Below are positions 1 to 8,710 of a DNA stretch of 35,239 nt, one piece after another. Below the pieces are notes generated by a model. The model was not told the DNA's origin, ran no database searches, and saw nothing but the letters and a program-made list of their open reading frames with translations. Numbering within the stretch: the stretch's first letter is position 1; each line of letters opens with the position of its first letter. The position numbers were made by a program, and so were the translations under genes. This DNA comes from Phycisphaerae bacterium (GTDB taxonomy: Bacteria > Planctomycetota > Phycisphaerae > UBA1845), in the NCBI GenBank assembly GCA_016929015.1, contig JAFGJQ010000200.1, forward strand, positions 1 through 35,239, in the 5' to 3' direction.

Positions 1-108
1 CTGAGGCCACGCATCCCGGAATCCCGGGGGCTGCGGTCGAGCCGCGGGTCACCCACAGACCCTGCTGAAGGACCTTCTTGGGAAACGGCGCACCGCTGCC
101 CATCCCTT
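1..108 (-). other. Window edge downstream of the LptG-like gene
   Basis: On the minus strand an open frame starts with ATG at 103, five bases after the stop of the LptG-like gene, and stays open to the window edge (34 codons, beginning MGSGAPFPKK). AAGGG lies directly against this ATG, too close to act as a normal ribosome binding site. The fragment is too short to recognise. It may be the start of another gene in the lpt operon or just a chance open frame. Confidence 0.2.
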
Positions 109-1215
109 TCACGACCGGATGCGGTCGAGCAGCACAACAGCCACGGGGGCGAAGAGAATGATGGGGATCCAGCCGGGCAGGGCCGGCAGGCCGGCCGGGC
201 TGAGGTTCTGGCCGACAACAGAGACCACGAAGCACAGTCCGCAGGCCAGCAGGCACTTGCCTGCGTCGCTGATCAGGTTGCCCGCCATGCGGCGGAGCAG
301 GAAGGGAACGCCCAGCAGCATCATGAGCACATTGACCACCGGTGTGGCGAATCGCTCGTGTCGGATCTGCGCGATGTTCTGCGCGTCCGGCAGGCTCAGC
401 CCGGCCAGGTCGGCCAGTTGGGCGGAACTCAGGTAGCGCAGCCACTGCGATGATTGGCGCATCTGGATGTCGCGCGGGGTCAGGTCGCTCAGGTAGTAGT
501 CGACGAAGGACTCGGCGAGTTCCGCCTGTGGCCCGATGGCACCCGGGCCGCGGATGACCTGCGTCCGTTGCAGTCCGCGCTCCAGCTTCCAGCGTCCGCC
601 CCGGGGCAGCCCGGGCTGCGGTTCCCAGGTGGCCAGCGCCGCCTCGATGACCTGCGCGATGTCGCCCTTCTCGTTCCGGAACAGGACCAGCATGTCTCGC
701 ATTTCGCCGGCCGACGGAAGAAACTGCCGGGCGGAAAGCAGCGCGCCGTCGCGGTCGGTGAGGAACCATACCTCGTAGGTCCGCTTGCCCAGCGGATCGT
801 CGTGCCGGCGGGCCAACTGGTGGGCCATGGAGGGGATGATCCACTCCGTGTTGACGAACCACGCGGCCGTGGTCGCGACGCCGAACGCGATGACCGGAAC
901 GGCCACCCGGTACAGGCTCACGCCGGAGGCCAGCATGGCGGTCAACTCGTTGAGCCGGCGCAGACGGCCCAGCGTCAACATGCCGGCCACCACCGCAATC
1001 ACCCCGGAGAGCTGCCCGAAGTACTTGAAGAGGTTCGCGCCGTAGTAGCTGGCGATCCCCGCCAGCACCTGCCCGACCGTCCGATGGTCTTCCGTGAACT
1101 CGTCCATGTTAAAGAACAGGTCGAGCACGATGTACAGGCTGATCATGACGCCCAGCGCGATCAGGTAGTTCACCAGCAGCGAACGCAGTATGTATCGATC
1201 CAGTGTGCTGATCAT
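109..1215 (-). CDS. LptG/LptF-like permease (YjgP/YjgQ family)
   Basis: This 368-residue membrane protein belongs to the LptF/LptG family, the permease half of the LptB2FG transporter that extracts lipopolysaccharide from the inner membrane. It starts MISTLDRYILRS, the usual family opening in which a short amphipathic helix precedes the first membrane segment. Hydrophobic segments follow near residues 13-33 and 55-85 and around 100-125. A soluble periplasmic region of about 150 residues (jellyroll in the family) comes next, then three C-terminal membrane segments. The motif LRRLNELTAMLASGVSL matches the conserved cytoplasmic loop of the family (R-x-x-NE-x-x-A-x-x-x-G). The longer open frame upstream overlaps the preceding gene and lacks family sequence, so the ATG at 1215 is chosen. 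The gene follows its partner after an 8-base gap. Its position as second gene suggests the LptG role, but sequence alone does not separate F from G. Confidence 0.85.
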   Translation of the reverse strand: MISTLDRYILRSLLVNYLIALGVMISLYIVLDLFFNMDEFTEDHRTVGQVLAGIASYYGANLFKYFGQLSGVIAVVAGMLTLGRLRRLNELTAMLASGVSLYRVAVPVIAFGVATTAAWFVNTEWIIPSMAHQLARRHDDPLGKRTYEVWFLTDRDGALLSARQFLPSAGEMRDMLVLFRNEKGDIAQVIEAALATWEPQPGLPRGGRWKLERGLQRTQVIRGPGAIGPQAELAESFVDYYLSDLTPRDIQMRQSSQWLRYLSSAQLADLAGLSLPDAQNIAQIRHERFATPVVNVLMMLLGVPFLLRRMAGNLISDAGKCLLACGLCFVVSVVGQNLSPAGLPALPGWIPIILFAPVAVVLLDRIRS

Positions 1216-1223
1216 GCCGGCTG

Positions 1224-2864
1224 CTACCGCCTCACGAACCGCGTCAATACCAGGATATCCAGCACGCCCACCAGCGTGATGCCGCCCCAGATGATCAGGA
1301 GACCGGTCAGAGCGGTGCCCGGCTTCTCCGCCATCTGCCGCCCCATGATGATGATGACGGTCATCAGGACCGAGGGCACAAACGCGATGCCGAAGGCGGT
1401 CAGCACGTGCGACCCGCGGAACACGACGGCCAGGGCCGCCCCCAACACCACCAGAACGAGCACGCTGGCGCTGAAGGCCAGCCGGGCGTGAATCAGTGCG
1501 ACCAGATCCCGACGGATCACCGCCAAACGATCGCACAGCTTTCCGTGCAGTTTTCGAACCTGCGGCCGGAGGCGGAACGTATCCGCGGCATCCCGGTCGA
1601 GCAGCTCGCGCGGGGATAGCCGCATGACCTCGTCGGTTACGGCGGACGGCAGGGCAAACGGGTCCGACTCCCATTGGTCCTTGTGGCTCGAGCGCCCCGG
1701 GGTGGCGGGGTCGGAAATCTCCACGCCGTCGAGGAACTCCAGCGTCACCTCGGCGCTCCCCCCTTCGGAGCGCCGAATTCGCACGGCGGCCCGACCGGCT
1801 TTGAGCGTCTTGTGCCTGTCGCCAATGATTTGGCGGACCTCAACGCCGTCCGTGAAGGTCAGCCGACCGTCGGCCGCGTCCGCAACGGCGTTGCCCGATC
1901 GCAGTTCGAAGCGGACTTTGTCGTCCCCGAGCGAAAGCGGCTCGCGACGGTCGAACGCGGCACTCCATTGCTCCGCCAGGCCGTGATAATAGGAGGCATC
2001 CACCATGGCGTTGCGCAACAGATCGAGCGGCTCCTGAATTTCAGGAACCATGCCGGGCTCTCGGACGAACCGCCAGAGTTCCGTCAGGTTACGCCATTTC
2101 AGTTTCAGGTCGGCCTGCTGGGGAATGGGAGTGGCCTCCAGCGGCGAGTACTCCTGGCCGATCCATTGGAGTTTTTTGTGGTCGAAGTAGTGGGCCCCGT
2201 ACATCTCGCCCGCCACGGTAGGCGGCTCCACCGTCTTGTCGAAACGGATGTCCACTCGCTCCGCCGTGCCGTAACTGATCCATCTGTCCTTGTCCATCCG
2301 GACGAAGGCGACGCGCGTCAGGTTCAGCAGGTCCGGCCGGCGCACGCCGTCCACGACCTGACCGGGAACCGCTTCCGCCGCGTCCGCGTAGATGCGAGCC
2401 TTCTGCCCCAGCGGCAGCCTCCCGGGCGACTGGAGACGGTTCTGCACGATGTGCACGGCGTCCGACTTGACGAGTTCCGCCACGTTCGCCCACAGCCCCG
2501 GGATCACATAATTGATGGTGTAGAACGTGACCAGCGCCGACACCAGGCTGAAAAGCAGTGTCGGCAGCAACAGGTGGTGAATGTTGATGCCGCTGGCCCG
2601 GCAGGCGGTCAACTCGTTGTCGGCGCTGAGACGCCCGTACGTCACCGTGGCGGCGAACAGTGCGGCCACCGGCAGGACGAGCGCCGCGGATATGGGCAGA
2701 ATGCGAACCATGACCAGCACCAGTTGCCGGGTGGTCATCTGCTCGGCCTCGAGGATGTTCATGACGCCGCCCGTGAGACCGGCGAGCGCGGTCAGGGCCA
2801 CCGCCGTCAGCAGAAAGGCCTTGCCCATTTCACGGAAGATGTATCCTTGCAGCGTCCAGAGCAT
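1224..2864 (-). CDS. LptF-like permease (YjgP/YjgQ family), long form
   Basis: This 546-residue protein is the first gene of the LptF/LptG-like pair. It opens MLWTLQGYIFREMGKAF, then has membrane segments at about 15-35, 50-75 and 95-120 with the family loop YGRLSADNELTACRASGI between them. Three further membrane segments lie in the last 100 residues. The periplasmic part between them is about 300 residues, roughly twice that of typical LptF (about 360 residues overall), so it carries an insertion or enlarged jellyroll. The in-frame extension upstream to 3053 has no family sequence; ATG 2864 is chosen because the typical N-terminus starts there. The predicted job is lipopolysaccharide export with an LptB ATPase encoded elsewhere. 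It is transcribed away from the HldE-like gene at 3120, so two lipopolysaccharide-related units share one divergent upstream region of 255 bases. Confidence 0.83.
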   Translation of the reverse strand: MLWTLQGYIFREMGKAFLLTAVALTALAGLTGGVMNILEAEQMTTRQLVLVMVRILPISAALVLPVAALFAATVTYGRLSADNELTACRASGINIHHLLLPTLLFSLVSALVTFYTINYVIPGLWANVAELVKSDAVHIVQNRLQSPGRLPLGQKARIYADAAEAVPGQVVDGVRRPDLLNLTRVAFVRMDKDRWISYGTAERVDIRFDKTVEPPTVAGEMYGAHYFDHKKLQWIGQEYSPLEATPIPQQADLKLKWRNLTELWRFVREPGMVPEIQEPLDLLRNAMVDASYYHGLAEQWSAAFDRREPLSLGDDKVRFELRSGNAVADAADGRLTFTDGVEVRQIIGDRHKTLKAGRAAVRIRRSEGGSAEVTLEFLDGVEISDPATPGRSSHKDQWESDPFALPSAVTDEVMRLSPRELLDRDAADTFRLRPQVRKLHGKLCDRLAVIRRDLVALIHARLAFSASVLVLVVLGAALAVVFRGSHVLTAFGIAFVPSVLMTVIIIMGRQMAEKPGTALTGLLIIWGGITLVGVLDILVLTRFVRR

Positions 2865-3119
2865 GTTTCGTTCGGACCCGGGCCACGCCACTCTTGCCGG
2901 CGCCGCGACCCCGCAACCCCGGGCCGGCCCCGGGCGAGCGCCAATACCATTCCGATCAGCGTATGTCCGATAATCGCCAAATGCAACTCCCTGCGGCCGC
3001 GCGGCGGATTGAACCTTCTGAAACGTACGGGAATCGACCGATAAACGAGGCACGGTTTTCCCGTCGGCGCCCGCGGAGCGTGCCCCGCCGCCCGACAGGA
3101 CGCCGGACGCGAGTCTGCG

Positions 3120-4718
3120 ATGTCGTCAAGCTACCAGCGCAAAATTCTCGGGCTCTCGCGCCTGCTGGAGGTCGCCGCCGACGCCCGCCGCCAGGGCAAG
3201 GTCGTCGTGCAATGCCACGGCTGCTTTGACATCGTCCACCCCGGGCACGTGCGGTACCTGGAGTTTGCGCGGCGGCAGGGCGATCTGCTGATCGTCACGC
3301 TGACGGCCGACGCCGCGATCTCCAAGAGCACCGCCAGCCCCTATATTCCCGAGGAACTGCGGGCGGAAAACATCGCGGCCCTGGAGCTGGTCGACTACGT
3401 TTACATCGACCCGTCGCCCACCGCCGAATCCGTCCTGGATGCCCTGAAGCCCGACATCTACGTGAAAGGGGCGGAATACGAGACGTCCAGCGATCCGCGG
3501 TTTCTCCGCGAACGATCCATCGTTGAGACCAACGGCGGTCGGGTGATTTTTTCCAGCGGAGAAACCGTCTTCAGTTCCACGCGCCTCATCGCCAGCATGG
3601 CGGCCCAGACCGACTTGGAACGGCAGAAGCTGGCCCTCGTCCGCCGCCGGCACCAAGTGACGCGCGCGGCCCTGTTCGATGCGCTGGAAGGCTTCCGCCA
3701 TCTGCGTGTGGCCGTCCTGGGAGACCTCATTCTCGACCGCTACGTGTTTTGCGACACGATCGACGTCGCGGGCGAGTCGCCCATGATGGCCCTGGCCGAA
3801 CTGCGCGAGGAGCGATTCGTCGGCGGGGCGGCCATTGTGGCGCGGCACCTCGCGTCGCTCGGGGCCCGGCCCTTCCTGGTCTCGACCACGGCCGTCCACG
3901 ACGACAGTGAAGTCGTGTCCGTGCTGAACGAGGAAGGGGTCGAGCACCATCTGGTCGCCACGCGCCCCGCGCTGGTGGAGAAGACGCGATACCTGGTCGA
4001 GCACAACAAGCTTCTGAAGGTGGACAAGGCGGCTCGCATCCCGCTGGACACGCGCGTGGAGCGCGAGGTCGCGCGAGTGCTGCTCGATCGGCTGGACCGG
4101 ATCGACGCCCTGATCATCTGCGATTTCGGCTACGGAACGGTGACGGCCGGCCTGTTGCGGCAGCTTCTGCCGGCCTGTGTGGAGCGGGGGATCGTCGTCA
4201 CGGCCGATACGGCCGGTTCCCGGGGTCACCTGGCCGAGTTCCAACAGGTCGCCCTGCTGTGTCCCACAGAGCGTGAGCTCCGTGCCATCCTCAACGATTT
4301 CGACGGCGGATTGTCCAGCGTGGCTTGGGAGGTGATGGGCAAAACCCAAGCCAAGCACCTGATCGTCACGATGGGTGATCGGGGGGTCGTCGTCTTCACG
4401 CGCCCCGCGCTGGAGGCCGACAGCCCGGGGTGGTCCGGGCGCCTCCGCAGCGAACACATCCCGAGCCTTTCCGAGCACAGCGTGGACCGGCTGGGGTCCG
4501 GTGCCGCCCTGCTGGCCGTCACGACGCTGGGTCTGAGCCAGGGGCTGAATCTTATGCAGTCGGCGTGGCTGGGCATTCTTGCGGGTGACACGGCCGCGGC
4601 GCAATTGGGGAACGTGCCCCTGCGAATGGACGAACTGAGAGCGCGAATCCGTTGTTGGACGGAGCCGACCGCGCCGGCTACAAATCAGGCATCGCTCGCC
4701 GTGCCCGCTCTGACTTGA
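3120..4718 (+). CDS. HldE-like ADP-sugar synthase with reversed domains
   Basis: The 532-residue protein joins a nucleotidyltransferase domain (about 27-160) to a PfkB/ribokinase-type domain (about 194-515). In E. coli HldE, which makes ADP-heptose for lipopolysaccharide core, the kinase comes first; here the order is swapped. The first domain keeps its motifs: GCFDIVHPGH with HxGH at 40-43, VKGAEYE near 115-121 and SSTRL at 152-156, so it should be an active adenylyl- or cytidylyltransferase. The second domain resembles HldE kinase: GDLILDRYV at 201-209, VEKTRYL near 286-292, LLKVDK near 298-303, CDFGYGTVT near 334-342, VTMGDRG near 416-422. However the catalytic GAGD motif reads GSGA at 459-462, so the usual base Asp is Ala462, and GGAAN reads GGAAI at 235-239. 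The kinase half may be inactive, or altered in chemistry. The divergent lptF-like gene supports an envelope sugar role. Confidence 0.8.
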   Translation: MSSSYQRKILGLSRLLEVAADARRQGKVVVQCHGCFDIVHPGHVRYLEFARRQGDLLIVTLTADAAISKSTASPYIPEELRAENIAALELVDYVYIDPSPTAESVLDALKPDIYVKGAEYETSSDPRFLRERSIVETNGGRVIFSSGETVFSSTRLIASMAAQTDLERQKLALVRRRHQVTRAALFDALEGFRHLRVAVLGDLILDRYVFCDTIDVAGESPMMALAELREERFVGGAAIVARHLASLGARPFLVSTTAVHDDSEVVSVLNEEGVEHHLVATRPALVEKTRYLVEHNKLLKVDKAARIPLDTRVEREVARVLLDRLDRIDALIICDFGYGTVTAGLLRQLLPACVERGIVVTADTAGSRGHLAEFQQVALLCPTERELRAILNDFDGGLSSVAWEVMGKTQAKHLIVTMGDRGVVVFTRPALEADSPGWSGRLRSEHIPSLSEHSVDRLGSGAALLAVTTLGLSQGLNLMQSAWLGILAGDTAAAQLGNVPLRMDELRARIRCWTEPTAPATNQASLAVPALT

Positions 4719-4879
4719 CCCCCCCCGGTTCGGCGTAGCACGAAACGCCATAACTGGTTTCTGTACAAGCGATTGTGCCGCTTCGTCCGCCAATAACCGC
4801 TCTGTTGCGAAAATGCGATGCACTTCCAGGCCGCGGCCGGTCGAAAAGCATTTGATCGGTATGCCAAACACTGGTTGGG

Positions 4880-4888
4880 TGATATAAT
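4880..4888 (+). promoter_or_regulatory. Extended -10 promoter next to the start codon
   Basis: The sequence TGATATAAT contains a perfect TATAAT (4883-4888) preceded by the TGN of an extended -10 element. Only nine bases separate it from the ATG at 4898, so transcription should begin within one to three bases of the start codon and the mRNA would be leaderless or nearly so. No good -35 box is seen at the usual distance, which an extended -10 can tolerate. Confidence 0.6.
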
Positions 4889-4897
4889 TCCATCGCT

Positions 4898-5449
4898 ATG
4901 GATAGGCCACCGGCAGACATCTGGAAGGAATTCGAGCGGAATGTGGTGAGCCACTCGGCCGCGCACCACATCGTGGCGATCGCCGAGCTTCTGGAATCGC
5001 GCGGCTATGCCCGTGTGTCGGACGTGGCCAAGACGTTGAACATCACTCGTGGCAGCGCATCGCTGACGCTGAAGGCTTTGAAACAGAGGGGATTTGTGGA
5101 GGAAGACGAGAATCGGTTCCTTCGTCTATCCGAGGTTGGAGAGAGCATCGCCCGCGCGATTCTGGGCAAAAGGGTGCTCATCCGCCGGTTCTTCACGAAC
5201 GTGCTGGGGGTCCCCGAGAAGACGGCGGAGGTGGATTCGTGCAAGATCGAGCACCTCGTCGGGACCGGGACCATGCGGCGCCTGGACCATTATCTCAGGT
5301 TCCTCGAGAGCCAGGACCGGGCCGTCCAGTCGTTCAAGGAGGCCTGGCGCAGTTTCAGCGCGTCCATAGAAGAAGATGCGCCGGAAGCGCCGGCCCGGTC
5401 GCCCGCGATGGGCACCGACGCGCAGGCCGATCTCCCGATCGATGCATGA
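4898..5449 (+). CDS. DtxR/MntR-family metalloregulator
   Basis: This 183-residue protein is a DtxR/MntR-type repressor, a family that binds DNA when loaded with Fe(II) or Mn(II). A winged helix spans about 20-80 (VSDVAKTLNITRGSASLTLKALKQRGFVEE), followed by the dimerisation/metal domain to about 140. The core metal motif CxxEH is present as C115, E118, H119, equivalent to C102/E105/H106 of DtxR. Glu111 falls where DtxR has His98 and MntR has Glu99. His23 falls where DtxR has Met10. The ancillary-site His79 and Glu83 of DtxR seem absent: the usual RKHRLAER reads GKRVLIRR. The SH3-like third domain of DtxR is missing, as in MntR; the last 40 residues are low-complexity. The gene leads the iron module (Fur-FeoA fusion, feoB), which suggests it senses iron or manganese and controls these genes. 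The alignment to ligands is by eye. Confidence 0.82.
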   Translation: MDRPPADIWKEFERNVVSHSAAHHIVAIAELLESRGYARVSDVAKTLNITRGSASLTLKALKQRGFVEEDENRFLRLSEVGESIARAILGKRVLIRRFFTNVLGVPEKTAEVDSCKIEHLVGTGTMRRLDHYLRFLESQDRAVQSFKEAWRSFSASIEEDAPEAPARSPAMGTDAQADLPIDA

Positions 5450-5516
5450 GGCGGCGGTGTCCGGCTCCACAGGTCCAGACGGCTGACCCCTGCAGGCTGC
5501 GGCAAGGTTGTACGGA

Positions 5517-6473
5517 ATGTCGATTCCATTGAAGTCCATGGCATCCGGCTTGAAGGACATCCACAAGAAAATCGCTGCGGACTACCAACGCATTTTCTCC
5601 CAGGACGGACAGGGCCACTGCGAGGCCCGAACCACGATCCTGCGAGCCGTGCTGGACCGCGAGGGCCATTTCACCGTTGACGAACTCCGAGACGCACTCG
5701 AACAGGCTGGCGTGTCGTACGAGTTGACTTTCCTCACCCATACGCTGGAGTCGTTCGTGCATTACGGCCTGGTCTGGGCGGTTCGCGCAGAGGATTGCCC
5801 GGTGCGGTACGAGCACGCTCACCTCGAGCGCCACCACGACCACGTGATCTGCGTGCGGTGCGGCCGGATTCGGGAAATCGATGCGGCCAGGCCCCAGCGG
5901 CTGGCGGAGATCGAACAGGCGACGGGCTACCGCTTGCTCGACGGGCAGGTGACGGTTCGCGGCGTCTGTGAGCAATGCCTGGCCGGTCGGCCCGAGGTGT
6001 TTCCACTTTCCGCGGGAGCGCCGGGGGAAGAGGTTCACGTGGTCCGGATGGAGCTGACGGGACCGGAGCGAAAGCGGCTGATCGGCATGGGGCTGGTGGA
6101 GCGGGCCCGGATCGAGATCATCAGCCGGGACGGGGAGGCGGGGGGTGTCATCGCCATCGAGCAATCCCGCGTGGCGGTCGGCCGGGCCGTGCTGGATCGG
6201 GTTTTCGTTCAGGCCGGCCGGGCCCCGCAGTCGGTGGTTTCGCCACGTGCCGTTCCCCTGACGAAGTTGGGGGTGGGCCGCAGGGGCCGGATCGTGCGGA
6301 TTACCGGCACCGGCCCCATCCGGCATCGTCTGATGGAGATGGGGGTGACGCGCGGGGCCAACGTGTTTGTGGAGCGGGTGGCCCCGTTGGGCGACCCGAT
6401 CGAAGTGACCATCAAGGGCTATTACCTGGCCATTCGCAAAGACGAAGCGGTCCAGATTCTCGTGGAGCCGTAA
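5517..6473 (+). CDS. Fur-type regulator fused to two FeoA domains
   Basis: The 318-residue product has three parts. Residues about 20-155 are a Fur-family regulator: a winged helix, then HHDH at 106-109, CVRC at 112-115 and CEQC at 151-154, the latter two forming the structural zinc site of Fur proteins. Residues about 168-233 and 246-318 are two FeoA (SH3-like) domains; each carries the family core, ERKRLIGMGLVERARIEI and IRHRLMEMGVTRGANVFV. FeoA normally is a small cytoplasmic partner of the iron transporter FeoB. The Fur recognition helix is unusual: the common TVYRTL reads ELTFLTHTL, so its DNA target or even DNA binding is uncertain. ATG 5517 is chosen because AAGG lies nine bases upstream; a TTG at 5508 would add three residues. 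feoB follows ten bases after the stop, and no separate feoA is seen, so these FeoA domains probably serve that FeoB. Confidence 0.85.
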   Translation: MSIPLKSMASGLKDIHKKIAADYQRIFSQDGQGHCEARTTILRAVLDREGHFTVDELRDALEQAGVSYELTFLTHTLESFVHYGLVWAVRAEDCPVRYEHAHLERHHDHVICVRCGRIREIDAARPQRLAEIEQATGYRLLDGQVTVRGVCEQCLAGRPEVFPLSAGAPGEEVHVVRMELTGPERKRLIGMGLVERARIEIISRDGEAGGVIAIEQSRVAVGRAVLDRVFVQAGRAPQSVVSPRAVPLTKLGVGRRGRIVRITGTGPIRHRLMEMGVTRGANVFVERVAPLGDPIEVTIKGYYLAIRKDEAVQILVEP

Positions 6474-6483
6474 CGGCATACGT

Positions 6484-8688
6484 ATGGTACTGTTCGACGC
6501 GACTCAGACCCGCCAGGCCACTGTTCGAGCGGTCATCGCCGGCAACCCCAACTGCGGCAAGACGTGCCTTTTCAACGCCCTGACCGGGGCGAATCAGAAG
6601 GTGGGCAACTACCCCGGCGTGACGGTGGAACGTCGCGAGGGCCGGGTCCGGTCTTCCGCGCTTGAAATGACGGTCGTTGACTTGCCCGGCACGTACTCGC
6701 TGACGGCGCTCTCGGCGGATGAGATGGTCGCCCGCCACACGATGCTCCACGAACGGCCGGACGTCGTAATTGACGTGGTTGATGCGGCCAACCTGGAGCG
6801 CAACCTGTACCTCACCGTCCAGTTGATGGAAATGGAAATGCCGCTGGTCGTCGCCCTGAACATGGTCGACGTGGCCGAGCGGCACGGATTGACCATCGAC
6901 GTGGAACGGATGGCCGCGGTGCTGGGACTGCCGGTGGTGCCGACGGTGGGCAACCGGTCTCGCGGTATCCGGGACCTGTTGAGCCGGAGCCACCAGGTGG
7001 CCCGCGCGACGGACCGGATGACCCGGCCCGTCACGTACGGACACGCCGTCGACGACGAAGTGGACGCCCTGGCGGCCGTGGTGGCCGGCGACTCGGGGTT
7101 GGCGGGGCGCTACCCGGCCCGCTGGGCGGCGGTGAAGTTGCTGGAGAAGGACGAGGAGATCATCCGCGACATGCGGGCCGTCGCCGCGCAGCCGGCGGCC
7201 ATCGAGGCGGCGGCCGCCGGCGCGATGCAGGCAATCGAATCCCATTTCCACGAGCCGTCGGAAGTGGTCCTTGCGGAAGCCCGGTACGGGTTCGTGGCGG
7301 GAATCATTCGGGAATGCGTGACCCACGGCAACGTGTCGCGGAAATCGGTGACGGACGCGGTGGATGCCGTCGTTTGTCATCGCCTGCTGGGCCCGCTGGT
7401 ACTGGGCGGCGTGGTGTACTTGCTGTTCGTGGCGGTCTTCAAAACCGCGGACGAGTGGCACTGGCTGTTCGGCCGAAGCCCCACCCAGTGGATGCAAACG
7501 CTGTTTGCCTGGCTGGGGAAACAGGCGGACGGACTGGCGGACACGTCGCCCATGCTGCATTCGCTGCTGGCGGACGGAGTGATCGGCGGGGTCGGCGGGA
7601 TCATGGCGTTCGTGCCGCTGATCTTCGTGATGTTCGCGCTCATCGCGGCGCTGGAGGACACGGGGTACATGGCGCGTGTGGCCTTCGTGCTGGACCGGGC
7701 CCTCAAGGTCTTCGGGCTGCAGGGCAAGAGCATCATGGCCATGATCGTCTCCGGCGGCCTGGGCGGCGGCGGATGCGCCGTGCCCGGCGTGCTGGCCACG
7801 CGGGTGCTTCGCGATCGGGAGGACCGCCTGGTCACCATGCTCATCGCCCCGCTGATGAACTGCGGCGCGAAGATCCCGGTGTATCTCATGCTGATCGGGG
7901 CGTTCTTTGCGGAGCGTCAGGCGGGCATGATGTTTCTGCTCTGGCTGCTGTCGTGGGTGTTCGCACTGCTTTCGGCCGTCGTGATTCGGAAGTTCGTGGT
8001 GCGGGGGGCGCAGGCGCCGTTCGTCATGGAGCTGCCCACGTACCACGTGCCCACCCTCCGCGGCGTGCTGCGGCACACGTGGAGCCGAACGTGGATGTTC
8101 ATTCGCAAGGCGGGGACGCTGATCCTGGCCACCAGCGTGCTGTTGTGGTCCGCGATGTACTTCCCCCGGGCGAATACGAGCGTAATCGATGGCCGGATCA
8201 CCGCCCTGGGAACCCGCGCCGCGGAGCCGGAGGTGCAGGCGCAGATCAACGCTTTGCAGCGTGAACGCCAGTCGGCGCAGCTTCGCCACAGCGTCGCCGG
8301 CCGGGCGGGTGCGGCGTTGGAGAACGTCACTCGCTGGGCCGGCATGGACTGGCGCGACAACATCGCCTTGATCGGCGGATTCGCGGCCAAGGAGGTGATC
8401 GTCAGCACGCTGGGCGTGGCGTACGCCATGGGCGACACGGAATCCGACGCGGGCGGAACGCTCTCCGCTCACCTACGCTCGGATCCGGGCTGGACCCCGC
8501 TGCGAGCGTTTGCCCTGATGGTGTTCGTGATGCTGTATGCCCCGTGCGTGACCGTGCAGATCATCACGCGCCGGGAGTCCGGCTCGTGGAAGTGGCCGTT
8601 GTTCTCCATGACGTACACGACCGCGCTGGGGTTGCTGATGGCCACGCTCATCTACCAGGTGGGCAGCGCCTTCGGCTGGGGGGTGTAG
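6484..8688 (+). CDS. feoB: Ferrous iron transporter FeoB
   Basis: This 734-residue protein is FeoB, the inner-membrane Fe(II) uptake protein. The N-terminal G domain has G1 GNPNCGKT at 20-27, the G2 Thr in GVTVE near 45-49, G3 DLPG at 66-69, and G4 NMVD at 126-129. A helical GDI-like region runs to about 285. The membrane part follows with two Gate-type regions; conserved pieces include GGVGGIMAFVPLIFVMF near 364-380, LEDTGYMARVAFVLDR near 387-402, and GGGGCAVPGV near 421-430, which holds a conserved Cys. Length matches the family (700-800). It starts ten bases after the Fur-FeoA-FeoA gene and is followed after 22 bases by a small Cys-containing membrane protein, so all are likely one transcript. 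No strong ribosome binding site precedes ATG 6484, which fits translational coupling. Confidence 0.95.
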   Translation: MVLFDATQTRQATVRAVIAGNPNCGKTCLFNALTGANQKVGNYPGVTVERREGRVRSSALEMTVVDLPGTYSLTALSADEMVARHTMLHERPDVVIDVVDAANLERNLYLTVQLMEMEMPLVVALNMVDVAERHGLTIDVERMAAVLGLPVVPTVGNRSRGIRDLLSRSHQVARATDRMTRPVTYGHAVDDEVDALAAVVAGDSGLAGRYPARWAAVKLLEKDEEIIRDMRAVAAQPAAIEAAAAGAMQAIESHFHEPSEVVLAEARYGFVAGIIRECVTHGNVSRKSVTDAVDAVVCHRLLGPLVLGGVVYLLFVAVFKTADEWHWLFGRSPTQWMQTLFAWLGKQADGLADTSPMLHSLLADGVIGGVGGIMAFVPLIFVMFALIAALEDTGYMARVAFVLDRALKVFGLQGKSIMAMIVSGGLGGGGCAVPGVLATRVLRDREDRLVTMLIAPLMNCGAKIPVYLMLIGAFFAERQAGMMFLLWLLSWVFALLSAVVIRKFVVRGAQAPFVMELPTYHVPTLRGVLRHTWSRTWMFIRKAGTLILATSVLLWSAMYFPRANTSVIDGRITALGTRAAEPEVQAQINALQRERQSAQLRHSVAGRAGAALENVTRWAGMDWRDNIALIGGFAAKEVIVSTLGVAYAMGDTESDAGGTLSAHLRSDPGWTPLRAFALMVFVMLYAPCVTVQIITRRESGSWKWPLFSMTYTTALGLLMATLIYQVGSAFGWGV

Positions 8689-8710
8689 TGGCGGAAGGAG
8701 TTTTCGCGCC

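Noticed and set aside
454-1491. Long plus-strand open frame opposite the lptFG-like genes, and a similar one at 1674-3044
   Set aside because: Translations are low-complexity (Arg, His, Gly, Gln rich) with no domain; they are opposite strong family matches on the minus strand. High GC leaves such frames open by chance.
3126-4871. 581-residue open frame opposite the HldE-like gene
   Set aside because: Composition is typical of an antisense frame in GC-rich DNA, and the plus strand has clear HxGH and kinase motifs.
6412-8472. 686-residue open frame opposite feoB, and others opposite the Fur-FeoA fusion and MATE genes
   Set aside because: His/Arg/Gln/Gly-rich translation without domains; the opposite strand encodes unmistakable FeoB, Fur-FeoA and MATE proteins.
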